From NCBI GenBank assembly GCA_031216915.1, contig JAUFNR010000129.1:1-64000 (forward strand): a DNA stretch of 64,000 nucleotides. The letters run 5' to 3'. The position numbers were made by a program, and so were the translations under genes. Origin of the DNA: Pictodentalium vernedei. Taxonomy: Eukaryota; Mollusca; Scaphopoda; Dentaliida; Dentaliidae. The notes beneath the pieces were generated by a model that searched no databases, had not been told where the DNA came from, and saw nothing but the letters and a program-made list of their open reading frames with translations. The number at the start of each line of letters is the position of its first letter. Position 1 is the stretch's first letter. Positions 10,913 through 22,945 of the stretch are shown piece by piece.

Positions 10913-11092
10913 ATAACCTCAAACTATGAAAAATATTCTGTCATTGAAATTATGAAAGCCTTCAGAGTGATCCTGGTATCTGTAGAAAAAAACACAATTA
11001 TCACATTCCTTTATGCATACTCGCACATCTGGAAGAAGAAACAAAACAATATTTCATTAATATTTTTGCAATAAATTATAACAAGTGTGTGG
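10913..11092. other. Unassigned spacer 3' of the gag ORF
   Basis: No pol-like frame and no long terminal repeat matching 13262-13496 is seen between the gag ORF and the Helentron-like element. Confidence 0.4.
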
Positions 11093-12919
11093 TTACAAAT
11101 TATTTTGGAGATCATTTATCAGCCAAAGTGACATCAAACAAGACAAAGTCATGAGTGAATCTTGCATGGTTTTCATTCCATCAGTCATTGATTTTGCAAA
11201 TCCGCCAAAATCTGACATAAATTTTTTCATTTCTTTGGTATTTGTTTCTGAAACTGGTTGAGGAGTCGATGTGTTATTTTTTCTAGTAAAATGAATTTTA
11301 GCAAAGCTTTCTTGTGTGTCTTCTTCAAAATTAGTATGAACTGGCTCTCTTCGGGAAGGTACATCCCGATTATCTTGTCCATACACTGCCATGGAGGTAT
11401 GCTGATACCATTTAACTTTATCAATGGCATCTTCAATTGATTTTGGTTTTTGATTTGCAGCGAAGAGCCCTGCATCCTTATTCAAGACTCCGTGGCAAAA
11501 TCTCATAATAGCTTGGTTAAACATATGATCCTCAGGTAAATGACTATATGCTTTTACTGAAAGGGTTAACACATGGTCAGCCCATTCCTCTAAGGTCATG
11601 CTGGTTGTTTGACGTGCTTGACCTAATTGTATTTGAGCAGTTTCGGGAAGTTTGTACATGCCGAAACGTTTCTCCAGTTTATGAATAATATCCCAAAATT
11701 GCATCATGGGATCTTGTCTATCTATGGTAGCATAACACCCACTTGCTTTTCCCATTAAGCACCAACATAAGTTGTTTTTACATTGTTTGGATGTCCAATT
11801 TTGCATCTCTGCAAAATTCATGAATTTTAATTTGAAAGAGTGCCAATCACTATTACCATGATATTCTAAGCCTTTAGGCAGCTTTGGTACTGCTGATGGC
11901 ACATGTTGTCTGTTTTGTCTATGATACTGGACATCACCTCCACCCTTATTCTGTTGGATGTTTTGATGAGGTCCGAAATTTTGCCTTTGACCACCAAAAT
12001 TATCACCCCTATATCTTTGGGTATTTAATTGGTTATAGGGTTCATTTTGCCCTTGCCCACCAAAACTATTACCTCTATGTCCTCGGTAATCTACTTGGTC
12101 GTCAGGATCATTCTGTCTCTGACCACCAAAACTATTACCTCTATATCCTCGGTAATCTAGTTGGTCATCAAGGTCATTTTGTCCCCGACTACCAAAATTA
12201 TTACCTCTATGTCTTCGGTAATCTACTTGGTCGTCAGGATTCCTTAAATTAGGATCCTGTTGTCTGAGATTTGAGGGAATTTCATTTCTGATATTGGCAT
12301 TTTTGTCCCGTTTCTTCTGCAATTTGTCTACAATTCGGGACAATCTCTCAATATCGGAAGGATGTGTTGTAAAATCATCTTGATTTAAAGGATGTGAATC
12401 ATCTGCTGTATCATCACATCTGTTAGAATGGGGTCTTGTAACTGTTTGTAGAAGATTTGGGATATTGCATCCCGGTCTTAATTTGACTGTAGTTTCATCT
12501 TGATCAAACCTTTGAACTAATATGTCAGTTTGATCATAATCATCGTCAATAGAATCCGATGTTTTATTTCTATTGACCATATGTTGTCTATCCAAATTAC
12601 GCTCCGTTAACTGTGCAAGTTGTAGACAAACTGGACAGTTATTACGGGCATTATCATCCCCAGGAATATGTGATGTGAAATCAATCAGGCTTAACATTTT
12701 CCAAGTAAAAATAATTTCAGGAATTTTTTTTATGTTTTCTGGCGTAAAATTGCCCCATTCTATTCTTTGGAGAGCCAATATTTTTGCCTTTTCATAATTT
12801 ATAGAAGGAATTATCAAAAAGCTATCAAAATCACAGGTATTGATTTGCAATACACGGGACGAATCGTCCCGAAGCAATTCTACATTATTTGGGTGTTTTG
12901 ACGCCATGACGAAAAACAC
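11093..12919 (-). CDS. Retrotransposon gag-like ORF, isolated (LTR-element fossil)
   Basis: A 608-codon frame of a Ty3/Gypsy-type Gag. The C-terminal half contains a capsid-like segment (around residues 350-520: GNSDWHSFKLKFMNFAEMQN, then MTLEEWADHVLTLS), close in layout to retrotrans_gag domains. The middle (about residues 228-320) holds four repeats of about 22 residues of the type DDQVDYRGHRGNSFGGQ, rich in Arg-Gly. No Cys-His zinc knuckle is seen. No pol follows in 3' direction, so the element is partial, although the gag frame itself is open. A candidate primer-binding site and 5' LTR lie upstream at 13241-13496. It could instead be a co-opted gag gene; the window does not decide this. 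Confidence 0.7.
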   Translation of the reverse strand: MFFVMASKHPNNVELLRDDSSRVLQINTCDFDSFLIIPSINYEKAKILALQRIEWGNFTPENIKKIPEIIFTWKMLSLIDFTSHIPGDDNARNNCPVCLQLAQLTERNLDRQHMVNRNKTSDSIDDDYDQTDILVQRFDQDETTVKLRPGCNIPNLLQTVTRPHSNRCDDTADDSHPLNQDDFTTHPSDIERLSRIVDKLQKKRDKNANIRNEIPSNLRQQDPNLRNPDDQVDYRRHRGNNFGSRGQNDLDDQLDYRGYRGNSFGGQRQNDPDDQVDYRGHRGNSFGGQGQNEPYNQLNTQRYRGDNFGGQRQNFGPHQNIQQNKGGGDVQYHRQNRQHVPSAVPKLPKGLEYHGNSDWHSFKLKFMNFAEMQNWTSKQCKNNLCWCLMGKASGCYATIDRQDPMMQFWDIIHKLEKRFGMYKLPETAQIQLGQARQTTSMTLEEWADHVLTLSVKAYSHLPEDHMFNQAIMRFCHGVLNKDAGLFAANQKPKSIEDAIDKVKWYQHTSMAVYGQDNRDVPSRREPVHTNFEEDTQESFAKIHFTRKNNTSTPQPVSETNTKEMKKFMSDFGGFAKSMTDGMKTMQDSLMTLSCLMSLWLINDLQNNL

Positions 12920-13240
12920 GTTTCTACTTTCTGTTTCAATGTTTTTTATGCAATTTGAATGGACAATCGCTTATCAATAATTCGAATTATCTTGTTCATT
13001 TCCAATATCAACGTTTGTCACAAAATCGAAAAATAATGGAATCTAATAACAAAAATTTGAAAAATAATATCCAAAACATTCATTTATTGCATTATGAGTT
13101 AGAAAAAACAAATTTAATTAATGGATGGCCAAGAGAAATCAAGAAATTTGAATGGATTTCGAAAACCATGGAAAAATTTTCCCGAGACATGCCAACAATA
13201 ATTTTCAATTTTCCTTTCAATTATCTTGCATAGGTTCTTT

Positions 13241-13496
13241 TAATTTATCGCAGCGCCAATTTGTAGTATATTTTCCTACAATGTATCAATTACCCAATAC
13301 AATAGTACCTGTGAAGATTCCTGATACTAAATCAGCCGCGGCTGATTTCTCTCTGTCTCAGGTTGATATAAACACACAAACAGGACTCTTCTTCACAGAT
13401 CAATTACTTCTTTCTTCTTCCGGTACAGCAGTTCTTATAGGGCAGGAGGGATGCACTCGATTACCTGAACAGAATCGGGTAATTAAGGGCATGTCA
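13241..13496 (-). mobile_element. Candidate 5' LTR and primer-binding site of the gag element
   Basis: On the minus strand a segment starting TGACATGCCC and ending TACTACA (13496 to 13262) is followed after three bases by TGGCGCTGCGATAAATTA (13258-13241), which has the form of a tRNA primer-binding site. A CCCTATAAGAAC element could be a TATA region. No second copy of this LTR is present in the window, so the call is a suggestion. Confidence 0.4.
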
Positions 13497-14027
13497 TAAT
13501 ATTAAGGGCGAACTACATTATAATATTCAGAATCATCGACAGGATTTCCTGGCTCAGAAAGAATTTGACACACATATTTCTGCCTCTGAAGCCAAAATAC
13601 TGTAATTTAAGAAACAAAATTTCTGTATACTCATCAAAAAACTCTTTAGGAGTCTGGCTTTGGATGGCCAATACATAGTGGGCCAGTTAAGGCAGGATAG
13701 GTTCATTATATTATTTATGTATAAAATATTTAAGCTAATTTAAGCTCTGGGACTCATTCCTAAAGATTATGCCCCTAATAATTTTTACTTTCCAGTGAAC
13801 CTCCTAATTTTTATGTTCATTGCAGTCTTTGGGCAGTTTGATAAATAAACTAGAACAGTCAATTTGACCAACTCTTAATGTGGATCAGGTTAGTTTCTGA
13901 ATGAATGCTGGATGCATGCATGATATATGAACCATCCCTTATTTTTCCCACCACTTTTCACAAAAGAGTGACAAACGAGCACTGATGGAGATTAGACATA
14001 TAATGTCCTTCAACAAACATATTGTTA
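13497..14027. other. Unassigned AT-rich stretch
   Basis: Nothing recognisable: no ORF with a known motif and no repeat seen elsewhere in the window. Confidence 0.4.
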
Positions 14028-16079
14028 TTAGCTCACCTGACTGAAAGTCAGGGTGAGCTTTTCTGATCACTTGTCGTCCGTCGTCCGGCGTCCGTCGTCC
14101 GTTGTCCGGCGTGAAGGTGGTGTTTGGGTCTTTTTCTTCCAAACCACTGGCCGCATGTTAATGAAATTTCATGTGAGTAGGGGTTATATAGCGGCATTTT
14201 GATTTTTGGGCAAATTAGGTTTCGGCTCATATTGAGCAGAGGGGTGGGGCAAAAATGCTCCAATTCTTAAAAAATCTTCTTCTCAAGAACCAGCAATAGC
14301 AGAGACTTGATATTTGGTATGCAGCTTCCTTTTGAGGTGTAGACTCAAGTTTGTTCAAGAGAAGTTTGTAGGTCTATACTTGGCGATGTTATGGGAGGAG
14401 CAAAAATTTTGGCCCCACCCCAAATTTCTATTTTTTAAACCGAGAGGCCAATTTGAACCAAATTTTATGTGAGGGCTTATTGGGTCATAAGTACCTAATT
14501 TATGCAGAAATTTTTTTTCCTGTAGCCCCGTGGGAACCACAGGAGCTAAAAATAGAAAAAAATTAAAACGCCTATATCTCAAAAACTGCACGGCACTGAG
14601 AATTTTTATTTGGTGTGCAGCTTCCTTGGGACCAACAGAAAGGATTGGTAAAAAAAAATTGCCATCGGTTTTATCATAGGGTACAGTTTCGGGACTTTGA
14701 AAAAGTGCTGAGTCAGCACTTTTTAACACTGTAGGCAATGGGAAAAACATTAAAAAATCTTCTTCTCCAGATCCAGCAGGCAGAATCTTTTGATATTTGG
14801 TATGCAACATTGTAGGGTGGATCTGATTCAAGTTTGTTCAAATCGGCCCCCTGGGTTCATATTTGGGCTCAGTATAGGAGCCCGATTTCGAACTTAGTGC
14901 ATTTCAGGCAAATTTCTTAAAAAATCTTCTTCTCCAGATCCAGCAGGCAGAATCTTTTGATATTTGGTATGCAACATTGTGGGGTGGATCTGATTCAAGT
15001 TTGCTCAAATCGGCTCCCTGGATTCATATTTGGGCTCACTATAAAAGCCCGAATTCGATCTTAGTGCATTTCAGGCAAATTTCTTAAAAAATCTTCTTCA
15101 GATCGAGCAGGCAGAATCTTTTGATATTTGGCATGCAACATTGTGGGGTGGATCTGATTCAAGTTTGTTCAAATCGGCCACCTGGGTTTATATTTGGGCT
15201 CAGTATAGAAGCTCGAATTCGAACTTAGTGCATTTCAGGCAAATTTCTTAAAAAATCTTCTTCTCCAGATCCAGCAGGCAGAATCTTTGGATATTTGGTA
15301 TGCAACATTGTGGGGTGGATCTGATTCAAGTTTGTTCAAATCGGCCCCCTGGATTCATATTTGGGCTCACTATAGAAGCCCAAATTCGAACTTAGTGCAT
15401 TTCAGGCAAATTTCTTAAAAAATCTTCTTCTCCAGATCCAGCAGGCAGAATCTTTTGTTATTTGTTATGCAACATTGTGGGGTGGATCTGATTCAAGTTT
15501 GTTCAAATTGGCCCCCTGGATTCATATTTGGGCTCACTATAGAAGCCCGAATTCGAAGTTAATGCATTTCAGGCAAATTTCTTTGAAAATCTTCTTTTCA
15601 AGATCCAGCAGGCAGAATCTTTTGATATTTGGTATGCACCATGCTTAGGGGGTGAGATTCAAGTTTGTTCAAGCCAAGTCCCTTGGTCCATATCTGGGCT
15701 CACTGTGGGAGCTTGAATTGTAACTTAGTTCAAAATGAGGAATTTTCTTTAAAAATCTTCTCAAGATCCAGCAGGCAGAATCTTTTGATATTTGGTATGC
15801 ACCATGCTTAGGGAGTGAGATTCAACTTTGTTCAAGCCAAGTCCCTAGGTCCATATTTGGACTCACTGTGGGAGCCCGAATTATAACTTAGTTCAATATG
15901 AGGAATCTTCTTTAAAAATCTTCTATTTTTTTTTTAGATCCACTGGTCAGAATCTTTGGATATTTGGTATAAGCTTTTCTTAGGAGGATCAGATGCAACT
16001 TGTTGAAATCAATTCTCTGGGTTGATATTTAGGCTACCATGTCAGGTGAGCGCCCTCAGGCCCCTTGGGGCCTCTTGTT
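14028..16079 (+). mobile_element. Helentron-like element, family B, 167-bp array of about 8 units
   Basis: 5' end TTAGCTCACCTGACTGAAAG with an internal TCAGGGTGAGC, then a GTCCGTCGTCCGGCGTCCGT run. A 600-bp lead follows, then units of 163-171 bp (CCAGCAGGCAGAATC at 14773, 14940, 15104, 15271, 15438, 15605, 15768 and a variant at 15939). The 3' end is TGTCAGGTGAGC, then the hairpin AGGCCCCTTGGGGCCT and CTTGTT. The termini and array are shared with the element at 24652-29235. The organisation recalls the pearl elements of bivalves (conserved ends, repeated core of about 160 bp). Confidence 0.75.
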
Positions 16080-16387
16080 ATTATCCATGTCTCTTTTTCC
16101 TCTCTTTCCTCCAGGCAGAGTTATAATATGCTTCCCCTTCACTACACTCATGAAATTTGGCACACACCTCAGAATTATGCTCTTGTTGGTGAAACCAATT
16201 TTCCACTTCTTGTTTCCTCACCTTTACTCGGAACAATTAGAAAACAAGTGCAACACCAAGGAGGGTGGTTATGCCCCCCCCCCCATCCCTGTAGAACAGC
16301 CAATGAGTAGGGTAAAAGAAACTTGGTTTTCTTGTCATTTACATTTTATAGTAACCTGTAAAAGACATCAGTGAGGTACTGAGATGT
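16080..16387. other. Mixed remnant ending in 358-bp satellite
   Basis: The first part holds a decayed repeat-like segment with a C9 run near 16276. The last 40-50 bp (CAGTGAGGTACTGAGATGT) match the 358-bp satellite at 38690-40007, whose other side resumes at 23689. This shows that the hAT-like element inserted into this satellite. 16382-16387 is the AGATGT duplication. Confidence 0.6.
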
Positions 16388-16726
16388 CAGGCCTCAATCA
16401 GCTTAGGAGAGCAATTAGCTTTACACAGCATTTTAAGTATCCAGTTGAACGAACTCATTGAAACTGAAACCAACAGATTACATCAGTGATTTTATTAACT
16501 TTACTAAGGTAAAGCGAAATCTCTTAGACATCTAGATGTCTCACTCAACAACCGAACACACACTTGACAAGACCTGTGTGTGTACCCAGACCTGTTGTCC
16601 AAGAAAGTCATACGCCTACCACTACCACCTTCAACCCCCATCCACTACCACCTTCAACCTCCCAAGGGGGTTGAACCCAAGGGGGCTGAAGGTGGTAGTG
16701 GTACTTTCTTATCAACCTACTCACAA

Positions 16727-16968
16727 TTGTTTACTACAGGCTTGCACTACAGTGGAAGTTCCTAACTCGGATAAAATACTCTCTATTTTTGTCTTTCCCA
16801 AGCAAGTTGGGAAAGAAAAGTGGTGCAAAAGCACCAATAAAAATAAGCCAAAACTGGGTCGAGTGCAACCGGCGCAGACCCAGTACGGGACGCTCTCTCC
16901 CAAGTACAACTCCACGACTTCCGTTGCCAGTGCGCATATACCGTCTCTAAAGACTCATTCTTTTTAAA
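16727..16968 (+). repeat. Left inverted terminal repeat of DIRS element
   Basis: Runs from TTGTTTACTACAGGCTTGCA to ACTCATTCTTTTT; complementary to 22946-23191 with about one mismatch. Confidence 0.92.
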
Positions 16969-17413
16969 ATCTGCTTCGTGTCGAGATGTTTTTGCACGCT
17001 TATCAGTGTTCCACCAGCTCGATGTTTGATGATTCCTGATTCATTATACCACAGTGTATCCTTTGTATTCTCAGGAACAGTATTTTATATATTCTCTTTT
17101 CTATTATATGTCCATAATGTATATTTATTTGCTCTCTCTCGAGTCGCGCGCGAATTTCGCGTGCCACGCGGTTCGGACTTAGATTTTTTCACAATTATTG
17201 TTAATGCTTTTTTTGCAAATTTTCTAATTGTGTTAGAGTTAGGTGTCAACGGGGTACCACTCCTACAGTGCTTCTTCTTTCTTTTGAGAGTAGTCTTCCT
17301 GTTGGGTGGTTCCCGGTCGACCGTCTGGGGTCTTTGTTTCTGTCACCTTTCTCTCTTCTTTGGGGGTGTTCTGTTTTCTCATCTCACCTTCTCTGATCCT
17401 CTCACCTCTATCA

Positions 17414-19622
17414 TGCCCAGGACAATTCCTTGTGGGCAATGTCTGCTGCCAAAGCATGTGGACAATGTACATTCGTCTTGTTCCTCCTGTAATGGGTGTT
17501 CAGCCGAGCGGCCGTGTGGTGTCTGTGGAACATGGTCTTCCACCTTCTGGGCGTCAGTAAACCGTGTCGTTCGTTCTCGTGGCCGTGCCCCCCGCTCCCG
17601 CGGGAAAGGAGAACGTGGTCGTTCGGAGCCTCCCGAGCCGACTTTGTCTGGTGAGAGTTATTCCTCCTCCGTGGGGGATGTGCAGTCTTTTCCTGTGGTG
17701 GATACTGCGGGAGCCGTTGAGTGTTCTGGTGTAGAGATGCCTGGTTCCGGGACTACGGTTCCCCTCCAGTCGACATCTGAGGCTGTCACTAGGGTTGTGA
17801 CTCCTCCTTCGGAGCCGAGCCGAGCCGGTGTGCTCTCTCCACTATTTCACCAGCCTCAATGACTCTCGACGTATCTACTACTGCTGCTGGTCTGTCTGCT
17901 TCGTTGTCTGTTTCAGCCGGCCTCGGCTTTTCGCTGCAGGGGACTGCAGGAATGTCCGATACTGTAGACGTGGGATATCGGCCTCAGCCTTCCCTGACTT
18001 CAACTCGGCGAAGTCGGAAGGGGCTGCCGGCCGAGCCCATCGCTGTGGTCTCTTCGCCGTCGAGCACCACAGTTGTGTCTTTGGATTCGGATGTTCGTAG
18101 TGGAAACACTATGGACTCCGTGGCGTTTCCGTCTACTCACTCTGGTCACACGACCAGTTTTGGGGGACCAACGCCTTTTGTGCAGCCTGGACCTTCTGCC
18201 CCGCAGAGGTCCGCGGTGACTCTCATGAGTTCTCGAAATGTTGATCCTCGGGGTGCATTGTACCCCTATACACGTCTGCCTTCAGATGTTTCGGCTGCCG
18301 CCCGTCGTCCCGCGTCGGGTGTTTTGGAGGATCGTGACCCTTCGCTGGTTAAGAGGGTCAGAGGTGAAGCCACTTTGCCGGTTCGCTCCCCTGTCGAACC
18401 GGTCGGTACAGGCAGTGAGCTTAGGGAGGCCCTCTCCTTACTCACTCAGGTTCTTTCTAAGAGCCTTCCTGTTGCTTCCAGCGAGGCTATGGGTGGTTTC
18501 CAGGCACCTCCTATGGCGCCGCCTCCCGGGATTGGAAACAGGCCGGTTTCCGATTCCTCTGGTGTCCCGACACCATGGGAGGCGTCGGCTGGTTTGCCCA
18601 CTATGGGCTATGTGTCTTCCGACTCTGGGGAGGAGTCCGACATGCTTGAGGTCGAGGGCCAGCAGTCTTCGGACTTGGGGGCGGCTCTTGATTTTGTGTT
18701 TAGGTTTCTGCCTGAGCTCAAACCTGCTAACCAGCCGACAGTGTCAGCCTGGCCGCGATCATCGGTCGCGCGCCAACAGCCTATGGAGCAACCTGCTTCT
18801 GGGCGCCTTCGACCGTGCCAGTCGGTACAGGTGGTTGAAGCTTTTTCAGCATTGGATGCCAAGCTGAATTCCAAGGCTTTGGAGACTTCGTTCTTCACCA
18901 GGGTTGACACCTTTTTGCCTCCTGTGCGTTATCGTTCCTACGATTCCGCCAATCTGTCAGTCTGCCAGGCTTTGACGGTTCTGGATCAGGACTCCACTTC
19001 CCTCGGGCTTTCCAAGCCCAAGTCTGCCGTCATTCCAATGACGACTCTGGAGTCCACGTTGGGCTTATCTAGAGAGATGCTTGGCATGCTTTCTCTCTCA
19101 GATCACGTCGTCTCAGCTTTGGCTGCTTATCTGCCTCCAGATAAGTTTGACGAGGTACAGGCTCCTTTGCGTGTGCTGTCCAAGGCGCTTATGCACCTTA
19201 CTCACACGCATGCCTGTAACACGGCTAATTTGGAATTAGTTCAAAGGGACGCTGTGCTGGACACAGGACGATCCCTTCCCGAGGAGCAGCGTGCTACTCT
19301 TCGATCTGCTTCTTTGGCAGGTCCGCAACTTTTCCATGGTTCCGTGTCGACGGTCCGGGATGACGTCCTACGTCATTCCAAAGATCAGCTGCTGTTTCGT
19401 CAGCTTGATCAGCCTTCTCGGGGAGGCAAGGGCCGTTCCAAGCCTAACAAGTACCCTTCTGCTTCCTCTGTGAAGCAAAAGGCTGGTCCTTCTGCCGCCG
19501 CCTCTACTTCTTACTCACAGGGTAAAGGTAGGGGTCGGCAGAATCGAGGGAAGTCTCAGGATTCTTCATTTAGCAGAGGAGGTGGTTTCTCCTCTCGCGG
19601 GCCTCGTCGGGGCTCGAAATGA
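17414..19622 (+). CDS. DIRS gag-like region (fossil)
   Basis: It starts with a cysteine-rich segment (MPRTIPCGQCLLP, then CSSCNGC and CGVC). A Ser/Pro/Val-rich region follows, and then a longer segment with a helical, hydrophobic-patterned part and a basic Gly/Arg/Ser-rich tail (KGRGRQNRGKSQ). This order fits DIRS ORF1 proteins, which are taken to play a Gag-like role in packaging element RNA. The assignment is by position and composition, since Gag sequences of this group diverge quickly. Part of a broken element. Confidence 0.7.
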
Positions 19623-19779
19623 AGGTCCTCACCACGACTCGTCCCAGGTTGGAGGAAGGATAGCAGAGTTCGCAGACCATTGGACCACCATCACATCCGA
19701 TCCATGGGTGTTAGATGTTGTTCGGTCCGGGCTGCGCATATCCTTCCAACGGCACCCCACTCTGTCAAGGGTGCCTCTT

Positions 19780-20400
19780 CCAACCACAGTTCCTTCAGAC
19801 GTTTTACGTCGGGAACTTTTGTCCACGGAGATTGCCAATCTCCTGGCAAAGGGGGCGATCGAGGTCGTCAAGAACGTTCAGTCAGTGGGTTTCTATTCCC
19901 GCCTGTTCTTGGTGCCGAAGAAGGACGGCCGACTCCGACCGGTTATCGATCTGAGTATTCTGAACCAGTCTATCATTGCTCCCAAGTTCAGCATGGAGAC
20001 TTTCAGGTCGGTCCGCGAATCAATTCACCAGGGAGATTTCGCAGCCAGCATCGACCTGCGAGACGCTTACTTCCACGTTCCGATGCATCGGGCGTCACGG
20101 AAGTATCTCAGGTTTGCTTTTCTGGGGCGAGTTTACCAGTTCAAGGCCATGCCTTTCGGCCTCAACCTGGCTCCTTGGGCGTTCACCAGACTGATGTCGC
20201 ATGTGATAGCATTCCATCGCACACAGTCCAGGGTGACTACTTCGGCATATCTGGACGATATCCTCCAGAGGCATTCCAATGCTGCCTTACTGGAATTGGA
20301 TGTCGCCACTCTTTTGAGCCTGCTCACGTCGCTAGGATTCAGAGTCAACGAGGAGAAGTCGGACCTGGTCCCTTCTCAGTCGTTTTGTCATCTGGTCTTT
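19780..20400 (+). CDS. DIRS reverse transcriptase domain (fossil)
   Basis: The frame contains the palm motifs of a retroelement polymerase: LVPKKDGRLRPVIDLSILN, IDLRDAYFHVPMH, FKAMPFGLNLAPWAFTRLM and the catalytic YLDDIL. The wording of these motifs (RDAYFHVP, LAPWAFT) is characteristic of the DIRS group rather than Gypsy. It makes cDNA from the element RNA. The start lies close to the end of the gag-like region, with a short overlap of frames as usual in the family. Confidence 0.88.
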
Positions 20401-20689
20401 CCAAACCAAATTCAATTTGGTGGCTGTTCCCCAGGCCAAGGCTTTTGCTCTGACTCTGTCCCAGTCCAGGTCCGCGACCGCTCGGAGTTTTCTCCGGCTG
20501 ATCGGTCTCTGCGGTTCGGTGACGGATCTCATTCCTCTAGGTCGGCTGCGTGTCAGACCTCTCCAACACTTTCTGCTCAGTCGTTGGAGGCCGAATGTAG
20601 ATTCTCTGGATCAGGTGCTTCCGTTTCCGGACTCTCTGTATCCTCACCTTCTTCCCTGGACAGATGTTCAGTGGATTACGCAGGGTGTT

Positions 20690-21080
20690 CCGCTGGACTT
20701 ACCCACGTCCGATCGCGTTCTGACGGCAGATGCCAGTGATCTCGGATGGGGTGCGACGTTGGATCCTCTCGGTCTTTCCCTACACGGGATGTGGGACCAG
20801 GATCAAGCAGCTCTACACATCAACCAGAAGGAGCTTCTTGCTCTTTTTCTGAGTTTCAGGCAGTGGATCCCTCACCTGTCGAATCGCCAGGTCCTTCTAC
20901 TATCCGACAATTCGACAGTGGTTGCTTACATTCGGAACCAGGGCGGCACGCACTCGCTTCCGATGTACGAGTTAGCTCGGGATCTTCTACTGCTCGCTCA
21001 GGATGTTCACGCCGGAGTGGTTGTACTTCACATTCACGGTCGTCTGAACGTCCTAGCCGACTCCCTGTCCCGACAGGGCA
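20690..21080 (+). CDS. DIRS RNase H domain (fossil)
   Basis: Motifs in order: LTADASDLGWGATL (first acidic residue), INQKELLALFLSFR (second), LLLSDNSTVVAYIRNQGGTH (third) and LNVLADSLSR. This enzyme removes the RNA strand of the RNA-DNA hybrid during reverse transcription. The element as a whole is broken. Confidence 0.88.
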
Positions 21081-21129
21081 GGGTTATTTCCACCGAGTGG
21101 ATGCTTCACAGGGCAGTGTTCCAGTCGCT

Positions 21130-21520
21130 TTGCGATCTCTGGGGACGTCCCCACATCGACCTATTTGCGACTCGTTGAAACCATCAGGTGGACACTTTCG
21201 TGTCCCCGTGTCCAGATCCTCTGGCTTTTGCCGTGGACGCTCTGTCACTCGATTGGAACGGTCTAGTCGGCTACGCCTTCCCGCCGGTTCTGATTCTTCC
21301 TCAGGTTCTCGCCAAAATTCGAACCTGCAGTTGTCGAATCATTCTGATCGCTCCCCTGTCGCCTCAGCGGGTGTGGATCAATCAGCTCCGCTCGCTGATG
21401 GTGGCGGTTCCGGCACGTCTCCCGCTACGTCGCGACCTTCTTTGTCAAGGTCGCCCGAGGAGGTTTCACGTCGACCCGACTTCATTGTGCCTTCACGCAT
21501 ATCTTTTGTCAGGTCCTGTC
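21130..21520 (+). CDS. DIRS Dam-like methyltransferase segment (fossil)
   Basis: Follows RNase H, as in many DIRS1-group elements, with the conserved HIDLFATR lead, the PCPDPLAFAVDALSLDWNG segment and YAFPPVLILPQVLAKI. The segment is commonly annotated as related to DNA adenine methyltransferases; its role in the life cycle is unsettled. Recognition is from family knowledge. Confidence 0.7.
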
Positions 21521-21739
21521 TCCTCCGTAGAGGTTTTTCGAGATGAGCAGTGGAGTGCATTTCTTCTTCAAGGAGGCACTCCACTGGTTTAGCTTATGCA
21601 GCTAAATGGAAGGTCTTCTGTCGATGGTGTGCTGATCACTCTGTTGATTATGCCAATCCTTTGATTTCACAGATTGCGGAGTTTCTGGTATATCTGTTTG
21701 ATTCCAGCCTGTTACCATCAAGGGTTACAGGTCTATGCT

Positions 21740-22561
21740 TTCAGAGACTTTTTCTTATGTGGGGAAGCGTCGTATTGGCACTAATCCTTACCTCTCTAAG
21801 CTTGTTCGGCACTTTTCTTTGAAAAGGCCTCGGACTTTGCAGCTTACTCCACGATGGAATCTTTCGTGGGTGCTGCTTTGCTTGGGGGGGGGGGGGGGGG
21901 GGGGGCGCCGTTCGAACCTTTATCCCAGGTGGATATGCATTTTCTCACATAGAAGACGGTTTTTCTGATGGCATTTGCTTCGGCCAGACGGGTTAGTGAG
22001 CTTCACGCCCCCTTGGTTGACCCGGCCTTTTTTAGGAGCTCTCCCAACAGTGTTACTTTTACCACTGATTGCTCCTTTTTGGCCAAGAATCAGTTACCAG
22101 ATACTACTCCTCCTCCTATCTGTATCAGGGCTCTTCCCTCTGTTGAGGGTACTCGCCCTTTGCTCTGTCCGGTCCGTGCTATTCGCATTTATCTTGATCG
22201 GACACACTTCATACGGAAGGGCAGAAAACGTTTTTTTCTGTCTCTCATTCCGGGTCGACAGACGATCTCTCCTCAATCCATTTCTCGATGGATTTGTCTT
22301 GCTATTCGTACGGCTTATAGTCATTTAGCAGCTGGCGATTGTATTACCAATCGTATTCCTGCCCACGAGGTGCGGGCACTGTCTACCTCTTGGGCTTATT
22401 CTAACTCCGTCAAGTTGTCGGATGTTATGCAGGCAGCCTACTGGAGAAATGCTTCTACTTTCTCCACCTTTTATTTGCGCCAGTTGCAGGAGCTGTCGGA
22501 GGACCTTTTTGCCCTGGGTCCTCTTTCTTCTGCTCAGGCTGTTGTCTGCCATAGCCATTAG
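21740..22561 (+). CDS. DIRS tyrosine recombinase (fossil)
   Basis: The C-terminal catalytic part shows the first Arg in ASARRVSELHA, then HEVRALSTSWAY (the H-x-x-R pair) and the active-site Tyr near WRNASTFSTFYL. This enzyme class replaces the integrase of LTR elements and inserts a circular DNA by strand exchange, so no target duplication forms. That matches the junctions of this copy. An unusual run of about 20 G lies at 21884-21904 within this region. Broken with the rest of the element. Confidence 0.85.
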
Positions 22562-22778
22562 GCTTCTTGAAGGGCAGTTTCAGCCTTGTGCTGTTACTGC
22601 CCTTTTTCTGTCTGTGTGTCACACAGGCTCATATGTCTCTTTTCATTGTCCTTTACCAATGATTGCGACATTATGGTTGATAAGCCTCGGGACCTCTTCC
22701 TTCTACTTCACGGTTCCAGTGCACTAGGGTTATGTGGGGGTTGGTTATGCGATTCCCTCCAGCCTTTTGTCTATTCAG

Positions 22779-22868
22779 CCTGTAGTAAACAATTGTGAGT
22801 AGGTTGATAAGAAATCTAAATTTTATAGTAAATTTCCTTTCTTATTATACCTACCACAATTGTTTACA
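22779..22868 (+). repeat. Internal complementary region of DIRS element
   Basis: The first half (GTAGTAAACAATTGTGAGTA, GGTTGATAAGAAA) is complementary to the extreme left end of the element. The second half (TCTAAATTTTATAGTAAATT...CACAATTGTTTA) is complementary to the extreme right end. The halves meet at AAGAAA, the complement of the TTTCTT at both insertion junctions. In the DIRS model this region templates completion of the ends and circularisation. Confidence 0.92.
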
Positions 22869-22945
22869 TGGAGGCCCTCCCGTCTTCTTTACGGGTAAAG
22901 AATCTTTCCTCCCCTCTGATCACATAACTCTAACGTTTACGGATT

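Noticed and set aside
12955-13499. Plus-strand frames (92 and 115 codons) divergent from the gag ORF
   Set aside because: They lie in AT-rich leader and candidate LTR sequence, overlap in different frames and have no motif.
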